This document shows positions 17,418 through 27,171 of a stretch of 64,000 nt of DNA, piece after piece. The stretch is from assembly GCA_025350145.1 (NCBI GenBank), contig JANXYH010000151.1, positions 25,879 through 89,878 of the forward strand, written 5' to 3'. Each line of letters starts with the position of its first letter. The stretch's first letter is position 1. The DNA comes from Burkholderiales bacterium. GTDB lineage: Bacteria; Pseudomonadota; Gammaproteobacteria; Burkholderiales; Burkholderiaceae_C. The notes under the pieces are model-generated. The model searched no databases, was not told where the DNA came from, and was given only the letters and a program-made list of their open reading frames with translations. The translations under genes and the position numbers were made by a program.

Positions 17418-18233
17418 TCAAGCGGCGGTAGACAGGTGCGCGAGCGTGTCCCGGATCAAATGCCCGGCGATCGAGAATCGCGGCGGCACGGGCGGCATCC
17501 GGCCCAGCGAAAACCACTGCGCGTCCTCGATCTCGACCGGCTGCGGCACGATCTCGCCGTCCAGCCACAGGGCGGTGTAGGCCACCATCAGGCTGTGCGG
17601 AAACGGCCAGCTCTGGCTGCCGAAGTAGCGCAGATCGGTGATGCGCACGCCAACCTCTTCTTGAACCTCGCGGTGGACGCATTCCTCCAGCGATTCGCCG
17701 GCCTCGACAAAACCGGCCAGGGCGCTGTACATGCCCGGCGTGTAGTGCGGCGAGCGCGCCAGCAACAACTGCCCCGGGCGGTGCACCAGAACCATCATGG
17801 CCGGGCTGATGCGCGGGTAGACGACGTGGCGGCAGGCCGGGCAACTGCGGCTGCGCTCGCCGGCCTGGGCCTGGGTTGGGGTGGCGCAGACGCCGCAGAA
17901 GCGGTGCGCGCGGTCCCATTCCAGGACCTGCGCGGCGCGCCCGGCCAGGCCGGCCAGGGCAGGGTCCAGGCGCAGCATCGCGGCGCGCAGCGGGCCAGCC
18001 TGCCAGCCCGGCGGCGGCGCCGCCAACTGCAGCGCCCAGCAGTCCAGCCCGTCGAGTCGGCCCAGGTAATGCTGGCTGGCGGCCTCGGCGTGCCAGGGCA
18101 GCGGCGGGGCGGGCTGCAACAGCGCCTCGGCCGGTGCGGCCTCGGGCAGCAGCAATTGGTTGCCGACAAAGGCCAGGCTCCATTGCCTGGCGGTGGGTGC
18201 CCGGGGCGGGCTGGCGGCGGGAGTGAAGTGCAT
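17418..18233 (-). CDS. nudC: NAD(H) pyrophosphatase / NAD-cap decapping enzyme NudC
   Basis: A 271-residue Nudix hydrolase that cleaves NADH to NMNH and AMP and removes NAD caps from RNA. The zinc ribbon is intact (C113-x2-C116, C131-x2-C134). The Nudix box starts at GFVEAGESLEE (174) and includes REVQEEVGV (188-196). The family marker SQPWPFPxS appears as SQSWPFPHS (206-214), with one Pro-to-Ser change. It lies 16 bp after the GNAT gene on the same strand, so the two probably share a transcript. A 167-bp gap without a gene separates it from the beta-barrel gene. Confidence 0.93.
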   Translation of the reverse strand: MHFTPAASPPRAPTARQWSLAFVGNQLLLPEAAPAEALLQPAPPLPWHAEAASQHYLGRLDGLDCWALQLAAPPPGWQAGPLRAAMLRLDPALAGLAGRAAQVLEWDRAHRFCGVCATPTQAQAGERSRSCPACRHVVYPRISPAMMVLVHRPGQLLLARSPHYTPGMYSALAGFVEAGESLEECVHREVQEEVGVRITDLRYFGSQSWPFPHSLMVAYTALWLDGEIVPQPVEIEDAQWFSLGRMPPVPPRFSIAGHLIRDTLAHLSTAA

Positions 18234-18249
18234 CGTGCGATCCTATAGC

Positions 18250-18804
18250 TCAGGGCCGGGCGCTGACGCCGGCCAGATAGAGCCGCTCGCTGGGGCGTTC
18301 GCCACGCACCGGGCTTTCGACAAAGCCCAGACGCTGCAGCAGCCTGACCGAGCGCAGGTTGTCGACCTCGACCGAGGCCATGCCGGTGTGCACCGCATGG
18401 GCCGCCACCAGGTGGTCGATCATCGCCAGCACGGCCGACCGGGCATGGCCCCGGCCCGCGTGAGCCGGGTCGAACACCCAGGCCATCCAGGCCTGGCCGC
18501 TGCTCAGCACCGTGGCCTGGACATGACCGATCAGCGCCCCGCCGTCGGCCGCAGCCGGGTCGTCCAGGCGCACCGCCCAGTTCAGCCAAAGCTCCTGGCC
18601 GTCGGGCGAGCGCCGGGTCTGCCAGCGCGCCCAGCGTTCGGCCAAGGCCTGCGCCGATGCCGGCGGTGTGTCGTCCAGGTAGGCGTAGATCGCCGGGTCG
18701 AGCAGCCAGCGCGCCATCGCCGGGGCATGCTCGGGCAGCAGCGGCAGCAAGCTCAGGCGCCCGCTGGCCAGGCTGGCCTGGACGATGGCTTCGGCAAAGG
18801 GCAT
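18250..18804 (-). CDS. GNAT family N-acetyltransferase
   Basis: A 184-residue acetyltransferase of the GCN5 fold. It shows the acetyl-CoA binding segment [20 protein letters not shown] (a variant of the usual R/Q-x-x-G-x-G/A loop) and the C-terminal helix [21 protein letters not shown] typical of RimJ/RimL-like members. The start was set at the ATG at 18804 (MPFAEAIVQ); the frame is open for another 51 codons upstream, but that part is basic, non-homologous and runs toward the divergent kup gene. The substrate is unknown. Confidence 0.82.
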   Translation of the reverse strand: MPFAEAIVQASLASGRLSLLPLLPEHAPAMARWLLDPAIYAYLDDTPPASAQALAERWARWQTRRSPDGQELWLNWAVRLDDPAAADGGALIGHVQATVLSSGQAWMAWVFDPAHAGRGHARSAVLAMIDHLVAAHAVHTGMASVEVDNLRSVRLLQRLGFVESPVRGERPSERLYLAGVSARP

Positions 18805-18917
18805 GGCCCATTGTTCCCCAGCAGGTTTTCCGATGCGGGCCCCGGTGCGAATGCTTTGCCCTGCCTGGCAAGAACTGCTCGAATCGCGCCGACCGGACCT
18901 GCCCCCAACCTCTGCCC

Positions 18918-20921
18918 ATGCCCATGACCGATTCGCCTGCAAGCGCCGCCTCCGCAACCGATACAGGCGCCAGCAACGCCATCCCGTCGCCAGGCCACTT
19001 GCCTGCCGCCAGCGCCGGCCAGGCGGACCATGGCCATCAGGGCCTGGCCGGGCTGACCCTGGCGGCCATTGGCGTGGTCTATGGCGACATCGGCACCAGC
19101 CCGCTGTACACCATCAAGGAGGTGTTCTCGCCGGCCACCGGTGTGGCCCTGAACCCGGCCAATCTGATCGGCGCGGTCTCGGTGATCTTCTGGGCGCTGA
19201 TGCTGGTGGTGACGCTGAAGTACGTGGTCCTGATCCTGCGCGCCGACAACCGCGGCGAGGGTGGTGGCCTGGCCTTGACCGCGTTGGCCGCGCACGCGGT
19301 GCGGCGGCGCCCGGCGCTGCGCCAGGGGCTACTGTTGCTGGGGGTGTTCGGCGCGACCCTGTTCTACGGCGACAGCGTGATCACGCCGGCGATCTCGGTG
19401 CTGGGTGCGGTCGAGGGGCTGGAGATCGCCACCCCGGCGCTCAAGCCGTATGTGGTGCCAATCTCGGTGCTGGTGCTGCTGGGCCTGTTCCTGGTCCAGC
19501 GTTTCGGCACCCGCGCCGTGGGCGGCGTGTTCGGCCCGGTGATCGTGATCTGGTTCGCCACGCTGGCCGTCACCGGCGTGCTGCAGATCGCCCGCCAGCC
19601 AGCGATCCTGGCCGCGCTGAACCCGCTGGCCGCCGCGCAGTTCATGGCCACCCTGGCGGGCAAGGGTGCCTGGCCGCTGCTGGCGGCGATTGGCGCGGTG
19701 GTGCTGGCGCTGACCGGTGCCGAGGCGCTGTATGCCGACATGGGCCATTTCGGCCGCCGGCCGATCCAGATCGCCTGGCTGGGCCTGGTGCTGCCGGCAC
19801 TGGCGCTGAACTACCTCGGCCAGGGCGGACTGCTGATCGGCGACCCGACCGCCATCGAGAACCCGTTTTTCCACCTGTTCTCCGCCGCCTGGGTGCTGCC
19901 GGCGGTGCTGCTGTCGACAGCGGCGGCGGTGATCGCCTCGCAGGCGGTGATCTCAGGCGCCTATTCCATGACCCAGCAGGCGTTGCAACTGGGCTACCTG
20001 CCGCGGATGGCGGTGCTGCATACCAGCGCGCGGGCGGTCGGCCAAATCTACGTACCGGCGGTCAACTGGGCGCTGCTGGTCGGCGTGCTGGCCGCCACCC
20101 TGGGCTTCGGCAGCTCGACCGCGCTGGCCGGCGCCTACGGCATTGCGGTGACGCTGACGATGATGATCACCACCGTGTTGACCTATTTCGTGGTGCGCAA
20201 CGGCTGGCGATTGCCGGCAACGGTGGCAGTCGGCGCGACCACCTTCTTCCTGCTGGTCGACATCGCCCTGGTGGCCGGTTGCGCGGTCAAGCTGCTCGAC
20301 GGTGGCTGGTTCCCGCTGGCGCTGGGCCTGAGCCTGTTCGTGCTGATGAGCACCTGGGCGACCGGCCGCCGGCTGCTGATCGATCGCATCCGCGCTGACG
20401 GCCTGGGTCTGGACGAATTTGTCCAGTCGCTCAGCGTCCAGACCGATCACCCGATCCACCGGGTCGAGCGCACTGCGGTCTACGCCGTGGCCGACGCCAG
20501 CACCGTGCCGCAGGCGATGCTGCACAACCTCAAGCACAACCAGGTGCTGCATGCCTGCAACGTGGTCCTGCGGGTGCAGTTCCACGATGTGCCCTGGGTG
20601 CCCGAGAGCGAACGCGCGCAGGTGCAGTGCATTCCCGGCGACGGCACGTTCTGGCGCGTGACCCTGCACTTCGGCTTCATGGACACGCCCGATGTGCCGC
20701 AGGCGCTGGCGCTGGCCGCACCCGCCGGGCTGGCCTTGTCGGCGTTCGAGACCAGCTACTTCGTCAGCCGCGAGACGGTGGTGCCCGCGCCCAGCGCCGA
20801 CATGGCGTTCTGGCGCGAGCGCCTGTTCGCGACCATGAGCCGCAACGCCGGCAGCGTGGTCGAGTTCTTCCACCTGCCAGACAACGCGGTGGTCGAACTG
20901 GGCACGCGGGTGCAGCTTTGA
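18918..20921 (+). CDS. kup: Low-affinity potassium uptake protein Kup
   Basis: A 667-residue K+/H+ symporter of the KUP/HAK/KT family. The diagnostic first-helix motif [14 protein letters not shown] (about 54-67) is present, with about 12 hydrophobic helices and a ~170-residue cytosolic C-terminal domain (from about [13 protein letters not shown]). The ATG at 18918 (MPMTDSP) gives a slightly long ~45-residue N-terminal tail; a second in-frame ATG at 18924 is equally possible. The longer frame upstream overlaps the divergent GNAT gene and was rejected. Confidence 0.95.
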   Translation: MPMTDSPASAASATDTGASNAIPSPGHLPAASAGQADHGHQGLAGLTLAAIGVVYGDIGTSPLYTIKEVFSPATGVALNPANLIGAVSVIFWALMLVVTLKYVVLILRADNRGEGGGLALTALAAHAVRRRPALRQGLLLLGVFGATLFYGDSVITPAISVLGAVEGLEIATPALKPYVVPISVLVLLGLFLVQRFGTRAVGGVFGPVIVIWFATLAVTGVLQIARQPAILAALNPLAAAQFMATLAGKGAWPLLAAIGAVVLALTGAEALYADMGHFGRRPIQIAWLGLVLPALALNYLGQGGLLIGDPTAIENPFFHLFSAAWVLPAVLLSTAAAVIASQAVISGAYSMTQQALQLGYLPRMAVLHTSARAVGQIYVPAVNWALLVGVLAATLGFGSSTALAGAYGIAVTLTMMITTVLTYFVVRNGWRLPATVAVGATTFFLLVDIALVAGCAVKLLDGGWFPLALGLSLFVLMSTWATGRRLLIDRIRADGLGLDEFVQSLSVQTDHPIHRVERTAVYAVADASTVPQAMLHNLKHNQVLHACNVVLRVQFHDVPWVPESERAQVQCIPGDGTFWRVTLHFGFMDTPDVPQALALAAPAGLALSAFETSYFVSRETVVPAPSADMAFWRERLFATMSRNAGSVVEFFHLPDNAVVELGTRVQL

Positions 20922-21081
20922 GCCCGCTGCACAGCCTGGCCTGACCTTGCCAAGCCAGGGTCGATTCGATTTCAACGAAGATTCACGCCGGGCCCGAGGC
21001 ACGGGCCAGCCCGTTCGTGCCCAACCCCCCCGCCCGCCGCCCGCCCACCACCCCCAACCACAGCCTGGAACCCCTTACCCC

Positions 21082-21975
21082 ATGAGCGAAGCATCCGCCT
21101 ACGTACCGCCGCCCGTCTGGACCTGGAACAAGGCCAGCGGCGGCCGGTTTGCCACCATCAACCGGCCGATTGCCGGCGCCACCCACGACAAAGACCTGCC
21201 GGTCGGTCGCCACCCGCTGCAGCTCTATTCGCTGGCCACGCCCAACGGCGTGAAGGTGACGGTGATGCTCGAAGAGCTGCTGGCCTTGGGCCACAGCGGT
21301 GCCGAGTACGACGCCTGGCTGATCCGCATCAGCGAGGGCGAGCAGTTCAGCAGCGGCTTTGTCTCGGCCAACCCCAACTCCAAGATCCCGGCCCTGGTTG
21401 ACCGCAGCGGCCCGACCCGGCTGCGGGTGTTCGAGTCCGGGGCGATCCTGCTGCACCTGGCCGAGAAGTTCGGCAGCGCTTTCTTGCCGACGACCCAGCC
21501 CGAGCGGGCCGAATGCCTGTCCTGGCTGTTCTGGCAGATGGGCAGCGCGCCCTACCTGGGCGGCGGTTTTGGCCACTTCTTTGCCTACGCGCCGAGCAAG
21601 ATCGAGTACGCGATCGACCGCTTTGCGATGGAGGTCAAGCGCCAGCTCGATGTGCTCGACCAGCGCTTGGGCGTCAGCCCCTACCTGGCCGGCGCGCACT
21701 ACAGCATCGCTGACATCGCTGTCTGGCCCTGGTACGGCGCGCTCGCCAAGGGCCTGATGTACGGCGGCGGCGAGTTCCTCAGCGTGCAGGACTACAAGAA
21801 CGTGCAGCGCTGGACCGACGAGATCGCCCAGCGCCCGGCGGTCAAGCGCGGTCGCATGGTCAACCGGGTGATGGGCGACCCGGCCAGCCAGTTGCGCGAA
21901 CGCCACGAGGCGTCGGACTTCGACACCCAGACCGCCGACAAGCTGGCCGCTGCCGCCGCCGCAACAACGGCCTGA
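21082..21975 (+). CDS. yghU: Glutathione-dependent disulfide-bond oxidoreductase, YghU family GST
   Basis: A 297-residue nu-class glutathione transferase-like enzyme acting on small disulfides with glutathione. The start VPPPVWTWNKASGGRFATIN, followed by RPIAGATHDKDLPVGRHPL and LYSLATPNGVKVTVMLEEL, matches the YghU pattern closely; the thioredoxin-like N-terminal domain is followed by an all-helical C-terminal domain (from about 140). The ATG at 21082 was chosen because homology begins there; the 160 bp upstream (20922-21081) hold no gene. Confidence 0.92.
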   Translation: MSEASAYVPPPVWTWNKASGGRFATINRPIAGATHDKDLPVGRHPLQLYSLATPNGVKVTVMLEELLALGHSGAEYDAWLIRISEGEQFSSGFVSANPNSKIPALVDRSGPTRLRVFESGAILLHLAEKFGSAFLPTTQPERAECLSWLFWQMGSAPYLGGGFGHFFAYAPSKIEYAIDRFAMEVKRQLDVLDQRLGVSPYLAGAHYSIADIAVWPWYGALAKGLMYGGGEFLSVQDYKNVQRWTDEIAQRPAVKRGRMVNRVMGDPASQLRERHEASDFDTQTADKLAAAAAATTA

Positions 21976-21987
21976 GCCGGCGCCAGC

Positions 21988-23220
21988 TCAGGCCGCCGTG
22001 CCGGCGAACAGCCGGTCCAGGCTGTGGCTGGTGATGCCGAACGCGGCCTTGAGCGCCTGCGCCTGGGCCAGCAGCAGCTCGCGCTGCGCCGCCGCCAGCG
22101 GCTCGGCGCGGCGAACCGCCAGCACCATCTTGTTCTTGGCGCTGTGCTCGGGCGAGATGAACTCGAACACCCGGGTGTCGTAGCCCTGGGCCTGCAGCCG
22201 CAGCGCGCGCAGGCCATCGGTCAGCATCTCGGCCTGCTCGGTCATGTGGATGCCGTGGCGCAGCAGCGGCGCCAGCAGCTCGGGCGGGCGCATTTGCGGG
22301 CGCAGCTCCTTGTGGCAGCAAGGCGAGCAGATCACCAGCGCCGCGCCGCTGACCACGCCACGGTGCATCGCCACGTCGGTGGCGGTGTCGCAGGCGTGCA
22401 GGGCGATCATGATGTCGACCGGCTCGGCCGGGCGCTGGTGGATGTCGCCGGGCTCGAAATCGATCCCTTGCAGGCCAAGTTGCGCAGCGGCGGCGTTGCC
22501 CAGATCGGTCAGCTCCTGGCGCAACTCGACCCCGGTGACCCGCGCCGACAGCCCCAGACTGGCCAGGTGGTGGTGCACCGCAAAGGTCAGGTAGCCCTTG
22601 CCCGAGCCAAAGTCCAGCACCCGCAGCGGCCTGCTGCGGGCGGTCTCGGCCAGGCCGCTGTCCTCGACCGCCTGCCCCAGCAGTTCGACGAACTTGTTGA
22701 TCTGCCGCCATTTGCGGGCCATCGCCGGCACCAGCCGCTGCTGGTCGTCGGCAATCCCCAGCGCCGCCAGAAACGGCGTGGCCAGCGTCAGCGGGTAGGC
22801 GCGTTCGCGGTTGTGCGCAGCCGCCGGGGCGGGCTCGGCCGGCGCTGCGCCGAGCCGGCCCGAGCGCAACTGCCAGGCGCCCTTGCGCGTCATCGCCAGT
22901 TGCACGTCGTGGCTGCGGCTGTGCAGGTGGGCGTGGCCAAACTCGCCACCCAGCCATTGCTCGATCCGGGCCAGTGCCTCGGGCAGCGGCAGGTTCAGGG
23001 TGATGTCCTTGCTGGCATGGCGCAGGGTGAACGACAGCGCGTCCTGGCCACGCAGGTGCAAGCGCCGGGCCAGCACCCGCTGCACGCCGCCGGCCGCCGT
23101 GCTGGCCTGGCTCAGGGCCAGCTTGACGAAGCTGGCGTCGGCCAGGCTGGCCTGCAAACGGGCCATGAAGCGGCCAATTTCCGGGGCGCAGGACGCGGCG
23201 GGCAGCGCGGACGAAGGCAT
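21988..23220 (-). CDS. SAM-dependent methyltransferase (Methyltransf_32-like)
   Basis: A 410-residue protein with an N-terminal ~150-residue domain of unknown role and a C-terminal Rossmann methyltransferase domain. Motif I is VLDFGSGKGYLTFAVHHHL; LHACDTATDVAM and the cysteine-bearing CSPCCHKELRPQ are typical of a family whose members may modify RNA, though the substrate is not established. The ATG at 23220 (MPSSALP) is preferred over the in-frame start 19 codons upstream. It is convergent with yghU (12-bp gap) and divergent from the ABC-importer operon. Confidence 0.82.
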   Translation of the reverse strand: MPSSALPAASCAPEIGRFMARLQASLADASFVKLALSQASTAAGGVQRVLARRLHLRGQDALSFTLRHASKDITLNLPLPEALARIEQWLGGEFGHAHLHSRSHDVQLAMTRKGAWQLRSGRLGAAPAEPAPAAAHNRERAYPLTLATPFLAALGIADDQQRLVPAMARKWRQINKFVELLGQAVEDSGLAETARSRPLRVLDFGSGKGYLTFAVHHHLASLGLSARVTGVELRQELTDLGNAAAAQLGLQGIDFEPGDIHQRPAEPVDIMIALHACDTATDVAMHRGVVSGAALVICSPCCHKELRPQMRPPELLAPLLRHGIHMTEQAEMLTDGLRALRLQAQGYDTRVFEFISPEHSAKNKMVLAVRRAEPLAAAQRELLLAQAQALKAAFGITSHSLDRLFAGTAA

Positions 23221-23372
23221 CGCGCCATTGTCGCGGCGGCAGGCGCCCGAGCCTGGCCCGCGTCTGCGGGCTTTCACTGCTGGCCGCTTGGGGCATCGGC
23301 CAACACAATGCGCCGAATCTGCGGCGCCGCTTCACCCGGCTGCCGCCCCTACCGATACGCTGGAGACACGCC

Positions 23373-24563
23373 ATGGACCGCCGCCCACTGACCCGCCGCT
23401 GGACCATGGCCCTGGCCAGCCTGGCCGTCGCCACCGCCGCCAGCCTTGCCCCGGCCCAGGCCCAGGAGAGCGTCAAGGTCGGCGTGCTGATCAGCTATTC
23501 CGGCATCAGCGCGCTGGGCGGGGTGTCGGCCGACAACGTCATCAAGCTGTTCCAGAAGACCTACGGCAGCACGCCCGGCGGCAAGACCCTGGAGTTCATC
23601 CGCCGTGACACCACCGGGCCCAACCCCGATGTGGCGCGGCGCCTGGCGCAGGAGCTGATCGTGCGCGAGAAGGTGCAGGTGCTGATCGGCCCCGACTTCA
23701 CCCCCAACGTGCTGGCCATCGCGCCGCTGGTGACCGAGGCCAAGGTGCCGGCGATCGTCACTGGCGCCGCCACCCACGGCATCATCGGCGAGAAGTCGCC
23801 CTACTACCTGCGCACCTTCTTTTCGATCCCGCAGACGGTGCGGCCGCTGGCGCAGTGGGCGGCCAAGAGCGGCATCAAGAAGGTGGTGATCGTGGTCGCC
23901 GACTACGGCCCCGGGCAGGACGCCGAGGCGACCTTCAGCAAGACCTTCAGCGAGGCCGGCGGCACGATCACAGGCGTGGTCAAGGTGCCGGTGCGCAGCC
24001 CGGAGTTCTCGGGCTACATGCAGCGCATCAAGGACGCCGGCGCCGACGCGGCCTTTGTCTTCATGCCGATTGGCGAGTTGTCGCTGGGATTTTTGAAGGC
24101 CTACTCCGATGCCGGCCTGAAGAACACGCCGCTGAAGCTGCTGACCACCGGCGACGTGCCCGACGAAAGCACCCTGGACGCGGCCGGCGACGCCGCCCTC
24201 GGCGTGGTCAGCGCCGGCCACTACTCGCCCAGCCACGACTCGGCCGCGAACAAGGCCTTCGTTGCCAGCTACCAGCAGGAGTTCGGCAAATCGCCGCGGA
24301 TCTCCATGACCCACGCCACCATTTGGGACGCGATGCAGGTGCTCTACGCCGGCCTGCAGGCGCAGAGCGGGCAGAAATTCGACCCCGACCGGTTCGTCGC
24401 CGCTGTCCGCGGCATGGCCTTCGAGAGCCCGCGCGGGCCGATCAGCATCGACAAGCTCAACGGCGACATCGTGCAGAACGCCTACATCCGCCGGGTCGAG
24501 CGGCGCGACGGGCAGTTGCAGAACATCGAGTTCGACCTGATCAAGGACGTGTCGCCGCGTTGA
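23373..24563 (+). CDS. ABC importer periplasmic binding protein, branched-chain type (LivJ/LivK-like)
   Basis: A 396-residue type I periplasmic binding protein. The signal peptide has an RR-rich N-region (DRRPLTRRWTM) and ends near AQAQES (about residue 34). The mature start VKVGVLISYSGISALGG and the motifs IGPDFTPNVLAIAPLV and VIVVADYGPGQDAEATF are typical of Leu/Ile/Val-like receptors, many of which bind aromatic acids. It is the first gene of a probable eight-gene operon ending in ring-oxidation enzymes, suggesting an aromatic or amido-aromatic ligand (inference). The 152-bp upstream gap should carry the operon promoter; no clear sigma-70 boxes stand out. Confidence 0.92.
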   Translation: MDRRPLTRRWTMALASLAVATAASLAPAQAQESVKVGVLISYSGISALGGVSADNVIKLFQKTYGSTPGGKTLEFIRRDTTGPNPDVARRLAQELIVREKVQVLIGPDFTPNVLAIAPLVTEAKVPAIVTGAATHGIIGEKSPYYLRTFFSIPQTVRPLAQWAAKSGIKKVVIVVADYGPGQDAEATFSKTFSEAGGTITGVVKVPVRSPEFSGYMQRIKDAGADAAFVFMPIGELSLGFLKAYSDAGLKNTPLKLLTTGDVPDESTLDAAGDAALGVVSAGHYSPSHDSAANKAFVASYQQEFGKSPRISMTHATIWDAMQVLYAGLQAQSGQKFDPDRFVAAVRGMAFESPRGPISIDKLNGDIVQNAYIRRVERRDGQLQNIEFDLIKDVSPR

Positions 24564-24585
24564 CCCTGCCCGGCCGCAGTCCGCC

Positions 24586-25455
24586 GTGACGCTGCTGACC
24601 ACGCTCTTCAACGGCCTGGCCTACGGCTTCTTGCTGTTCATCATGGCGATCGGCCTGTCGGTGACGATGGGCATGATGCGTTTCGTCAACCTCGCCCATG
24701 CCAGCCTGTGCATGCTCGGCGGCTATGTCATGGCCACCGCCCTGGGCCCCTGGGGCTGGCCGTTTCTGGCGACCCTGCCGCTGGCCTTTGTCGCCACCGG
24801 GCTGTTCTCGCTGCTGCTTGAGCGCCTGCTGCTGCGCCACTTCTATGCCGCCGACGATCTGACCCAGGTGCTGCTGACCATCGGCCTGGTGTTCATGTCG
24901 GTGTCCAGCGTCGCCTATGTCTGGGGGCCGGCGTTCAAGCCGGTGCAGTTGCCGGCCTGGCTGACCGGCCAAGTCCAGGTCGGCGGCCTGGGGCTGGAGC
25001 GCTATCGGCTGTTCCTGGTCGGGGTCGGCCTGCTGCTGAGCGCGGCGATTGTGTTCGGGGTCGAGCGCACCCGCTTTGGCGCGATGGTGCGCGCCTGCGT
25101 CGACAACCGGCGCGTCGCCGCGGCCTCGGGCCTGAACGTGCAGACCGTGTTCGCGCTGAGCTTCGCGATCGGTGGTGGCCTGGCCGGCCTGGGTGGCGCG
25201 CTCTCGGCCGGCCTGCTCGGCCTGGACCCCAACTTTGCCCTGCGTTACCTGGTCTACGTGCTGATCGTGGTGTCGGTCGGCGGCCTGGGCAGCATCGCCG
25301 GCACGCTGCTGGCGGCACTCGGCCTGGGGCTGGCCGATGTCGCCAGCAAGTACTACCTGCCGGCCGCCGGTGGCTCGATCATCTACCTGGCCACCGTTGT
25401 GGTGATGCTCTGGCGGCCGCAGGGCCTGCTCGGCCGCAGGCTCGGCCATGGCTGA
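24586..25455 (+). CDS. ABC importer permease, LivH-like
   Basis: A 289-residue inner-membrane permease with eight or so hydrophobic helices. It begins GTG at 24586 (22 bp after the receptor stop) as LLTTLFNGLAYGFLLFIMAI, and the EAA-like region ARFGAMVRACVDNRRVAAAS (written as TRFGAMVRAC in the protein) contacts the ATPase. It overlaps the second permease gene by 8 bp. With the LivM-like partner it forms the translocation channel. Confidence 0.92.
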   Translation: MTLLTTLFNGLAYGFLLFIMAIGLSVTMGMMRFVNLAHASLCMLGGYVMATALGPWGWPFLATLPLAFVATGLFSLLLERLLLRHFYAADDLTQVLLTIGLVFMSVSSVAYVWGPAFKPVQLPAWLTGQVQVGGLGLERYRLFLVGVGLLLSAAIVFGVERTRFGAMVRACVDNRRVAAASGLNVQTVFALSFAIGGGLAGLGGALSAGLLGLDPNFALRYLVYVLIVVSVGGLGSIAGTLLAALGLGLADVASKYYLPAAGGSIIYLATVVVMLWRPQGLLGRRLGHG

Positions 25456-26428
25456 CGCGGCCAGCGCCTTCCTCGTCCGCCGCCAGCGCATCAGCGGCTG
25501 GGAGATCGGCTTCTGGCTGGCCTGGCTGGCGCTGTATGCCTGGCCCGGCAGCAACCTCGGCCTGCTCGGCCAGGTGCTGATCTGGGGGCTGTTCGCGCTC
25601 TCGCTGGACCTGGTGCTGGGCTACCGCGGGGTGGCCTCGCTGGGCCATGCGGCGTTCTTCGGCATCGGCGCCTACAGCGCCGGCTTTCTCGGCCAGGCCG
25701 GCTGGACCGAGCCGATCTCGGGCCTGCTGGTGGCCGGCCTAGTGGCCGGCCTGGTGGGCCTGCTGACCGGGCGGATCCTGCGCCGCCTGCACGGCGTCGG
25801 CCTGCTGATGGTGACGCTGGGGCTGAACCTGCTGCTCTACGACTTCGTCCAGCGCTCGACCGCCCTGACCGGCGGCGACGACGGCCTGCAGGGCATCACC
25901 ATAGCCCCGCTGCTGGGCCTGTTCCGCTTTGACATGCAGGGCCACACCGCCTACCTCTACACCCTGGCGGTGGCGGCACTGGTGACGGCGGGCGTGCGGG
26001 CGCTGGTCCATTCGGCCTGGGGGCTGGCCCTGCTGGGTGCGCGCGACAACCCGCGGCGCATGACCATGCTGGGCGCGCCGGTGGCCGGCGACCTGGTCTG
26101 GGCCTTCGGCATCTCGGCGGCGATTGCCGGCGTGGCCGGCGCGCTGCTGACCCAGACCACCCAGTTCGTCTCGCCCGAGGCGATGTCGTTCCAGCGCTCG
26201 GCCGACCTGCTGGTGATCCTGGTGATAGGCGGCGCAGCGGTGCTCTACGGTGGCTTTGTCGGCGCGCTGGTGTTTGTGGTGCTGCGCGACCAGTTGGCGG
26301 CGCTGAACCCGGTCTACTGGTACTTCTGGATCGGCCTGCTGCTGGTGCTGATCGTCGCCTTCTTTCGCGGCGGTATCGTGCCGACCGTGCAAGCCCTGCT
26401 GCGGCGCTGGCGCCCCGCCCCGCCATGA
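25448..26428 (+). CDS. ABC importer permease, LivM-like
   Basis: A 326-residue permease with about ten hydrophobic segments. It shows the LivM pattern ALSLDLVLGYRGVASLGHAA near the N-terminus and the coupling segment GLALLGARDNPRRMTMLG. It overlaps the LivH-like gene by 8 bp and the first ATPase gene by 4 bp, so stoichiometric translation is likely. Confidence 0.92.
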   Translation: MADAASAFLVRRQRISGWEIGFWLAWLALYAWPGSNLGLLGQVLIWGLFALSLDLVLGYRGVASLGHAAFFGIGAYSAGFLGQAGWTEPISGLLVAGLVAGLVGLLTGRILRRLHGVGLLMVTLGLNLLLYDFVQRSTALTGGDDGLQGITIAPLLGLFRFDMQGHTAYLYTLAVAALVTAGVRALVHSAWGLALLGARDNPRRMTMLGAPVAGDLVWAFGISAAIAGVAGALLTQTTQFVSPEAMSFQRSADLLVILVIGGAAVLYGGFVGALVFVVLRDQLAALNPVYWYFWIGLLLVLIVAFFRGGIVPTVQALLRRWRPAPP

Positions 26429-27171
26429 GCGCCGAGGTGGTGCTGCAGACCTGCGGCCTGGCCAAATCCTTTGGCGGCCTGACGGTGTTCGCCGGGCTGG
26501 ACCTGTCGGTAGAGCGGGGCGAGCGCCATGCCCTGATCGGCCCCAACGGTGCCGGCAAGAGCACCCTGGTGGCGCTGGTCAGCGGGCTGCTGGCGCCCAG
26601 CGCGGGCCGGGTCCTGCTCGACGGCCGCGACATCAGCCGCAGCACGCCGCAGCAGCGCGTCAAGGCCGGCCTGGTGCGCAGTTTCCAGATCAACAGCCTG
26701 TTCGCCAGCCTGAGCCCGTTGGAGTCGCTGCTGTTGGCGCTGTGCCAGCGCGACGGCCTGGCCAGGCCGTCGCTGCGCGCGCTGCCGAAACTGGCGCCGC
26801 AGATCGACGAGTCGCAGACGCTGCTGGCCCGCTTCGGCCTGGGCGCGGTGGCGCTGACCCCGACCCGGCAATTGCCCTATGGCCAGCAGCGTTTGCTGGA
26901 GGTGGCCCTGGCCTACGCCCTGCGCCCGCAGGTGCTGCTGCTGGACGAGCCCGCCGCTGGCCTGTCGACCGCTCAGGGCCATGCCCTGTTTGAGCAACTC
27001 GCGACGCTGACGGCCGGCACCACGGTGCTGTTCATCGAGCACGACATGGCGATCGTCTTCCGTTACGCCCAGCGCGTGTCGGTGCTGGCCGGCGGCGCCT
27101 TGCTGGCCCAAGGCAGCCCGGACGAAATCCGCAGCCACCCGGCGGTGCGAAAGGCCTACCTTGGCCACTGA
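26425..27171 (+). CDS. ABC importer ATPase, LivG-like
   Basis: A 248-residue nucleotide-binding subunit: Walker A GPNGAGKST, Q-loop in LVRSFQINSLFASLSPLES, signature-like LPYGQQRLLEVALA (a degenerate LSGGQ, as usual in LivG), Walker B VLLLDEPAAGL and switch His in FIEHDMAIVF. The ATG at 26425 overlaps the permease stop. It pairs with the LivF-like ATPase that follows with an 11-bp overlap. Confidence 0.93.
   Translation: MSAEVVLQTCGLAKSFGGLTVFAGLDLSVERGERHALIGPNGAGKSTLVALVSGLLAPSAGRVLLDGRDISRSTPQQRVKAGLVRSFQINSLFASLSPLESLLLALCQRDGLARPSLRALPKLAPQIDESQTLLARFGLGAVALTPTRQLPYGQQRLLEVALAYALRPQVLLLDEPAAGLSTAQGHALFEQLATLTAGTTVLFIEHDMAIVFRYAQRVSVLAGGALLAQGSPDEIRSHPAVRKAYLGH

Noticed and set aside
20930..20960. 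CCTGGC ... GCCAGG as a kup terminator
   Set aside because: The stem is short, the loop is long and there is no U-tract.
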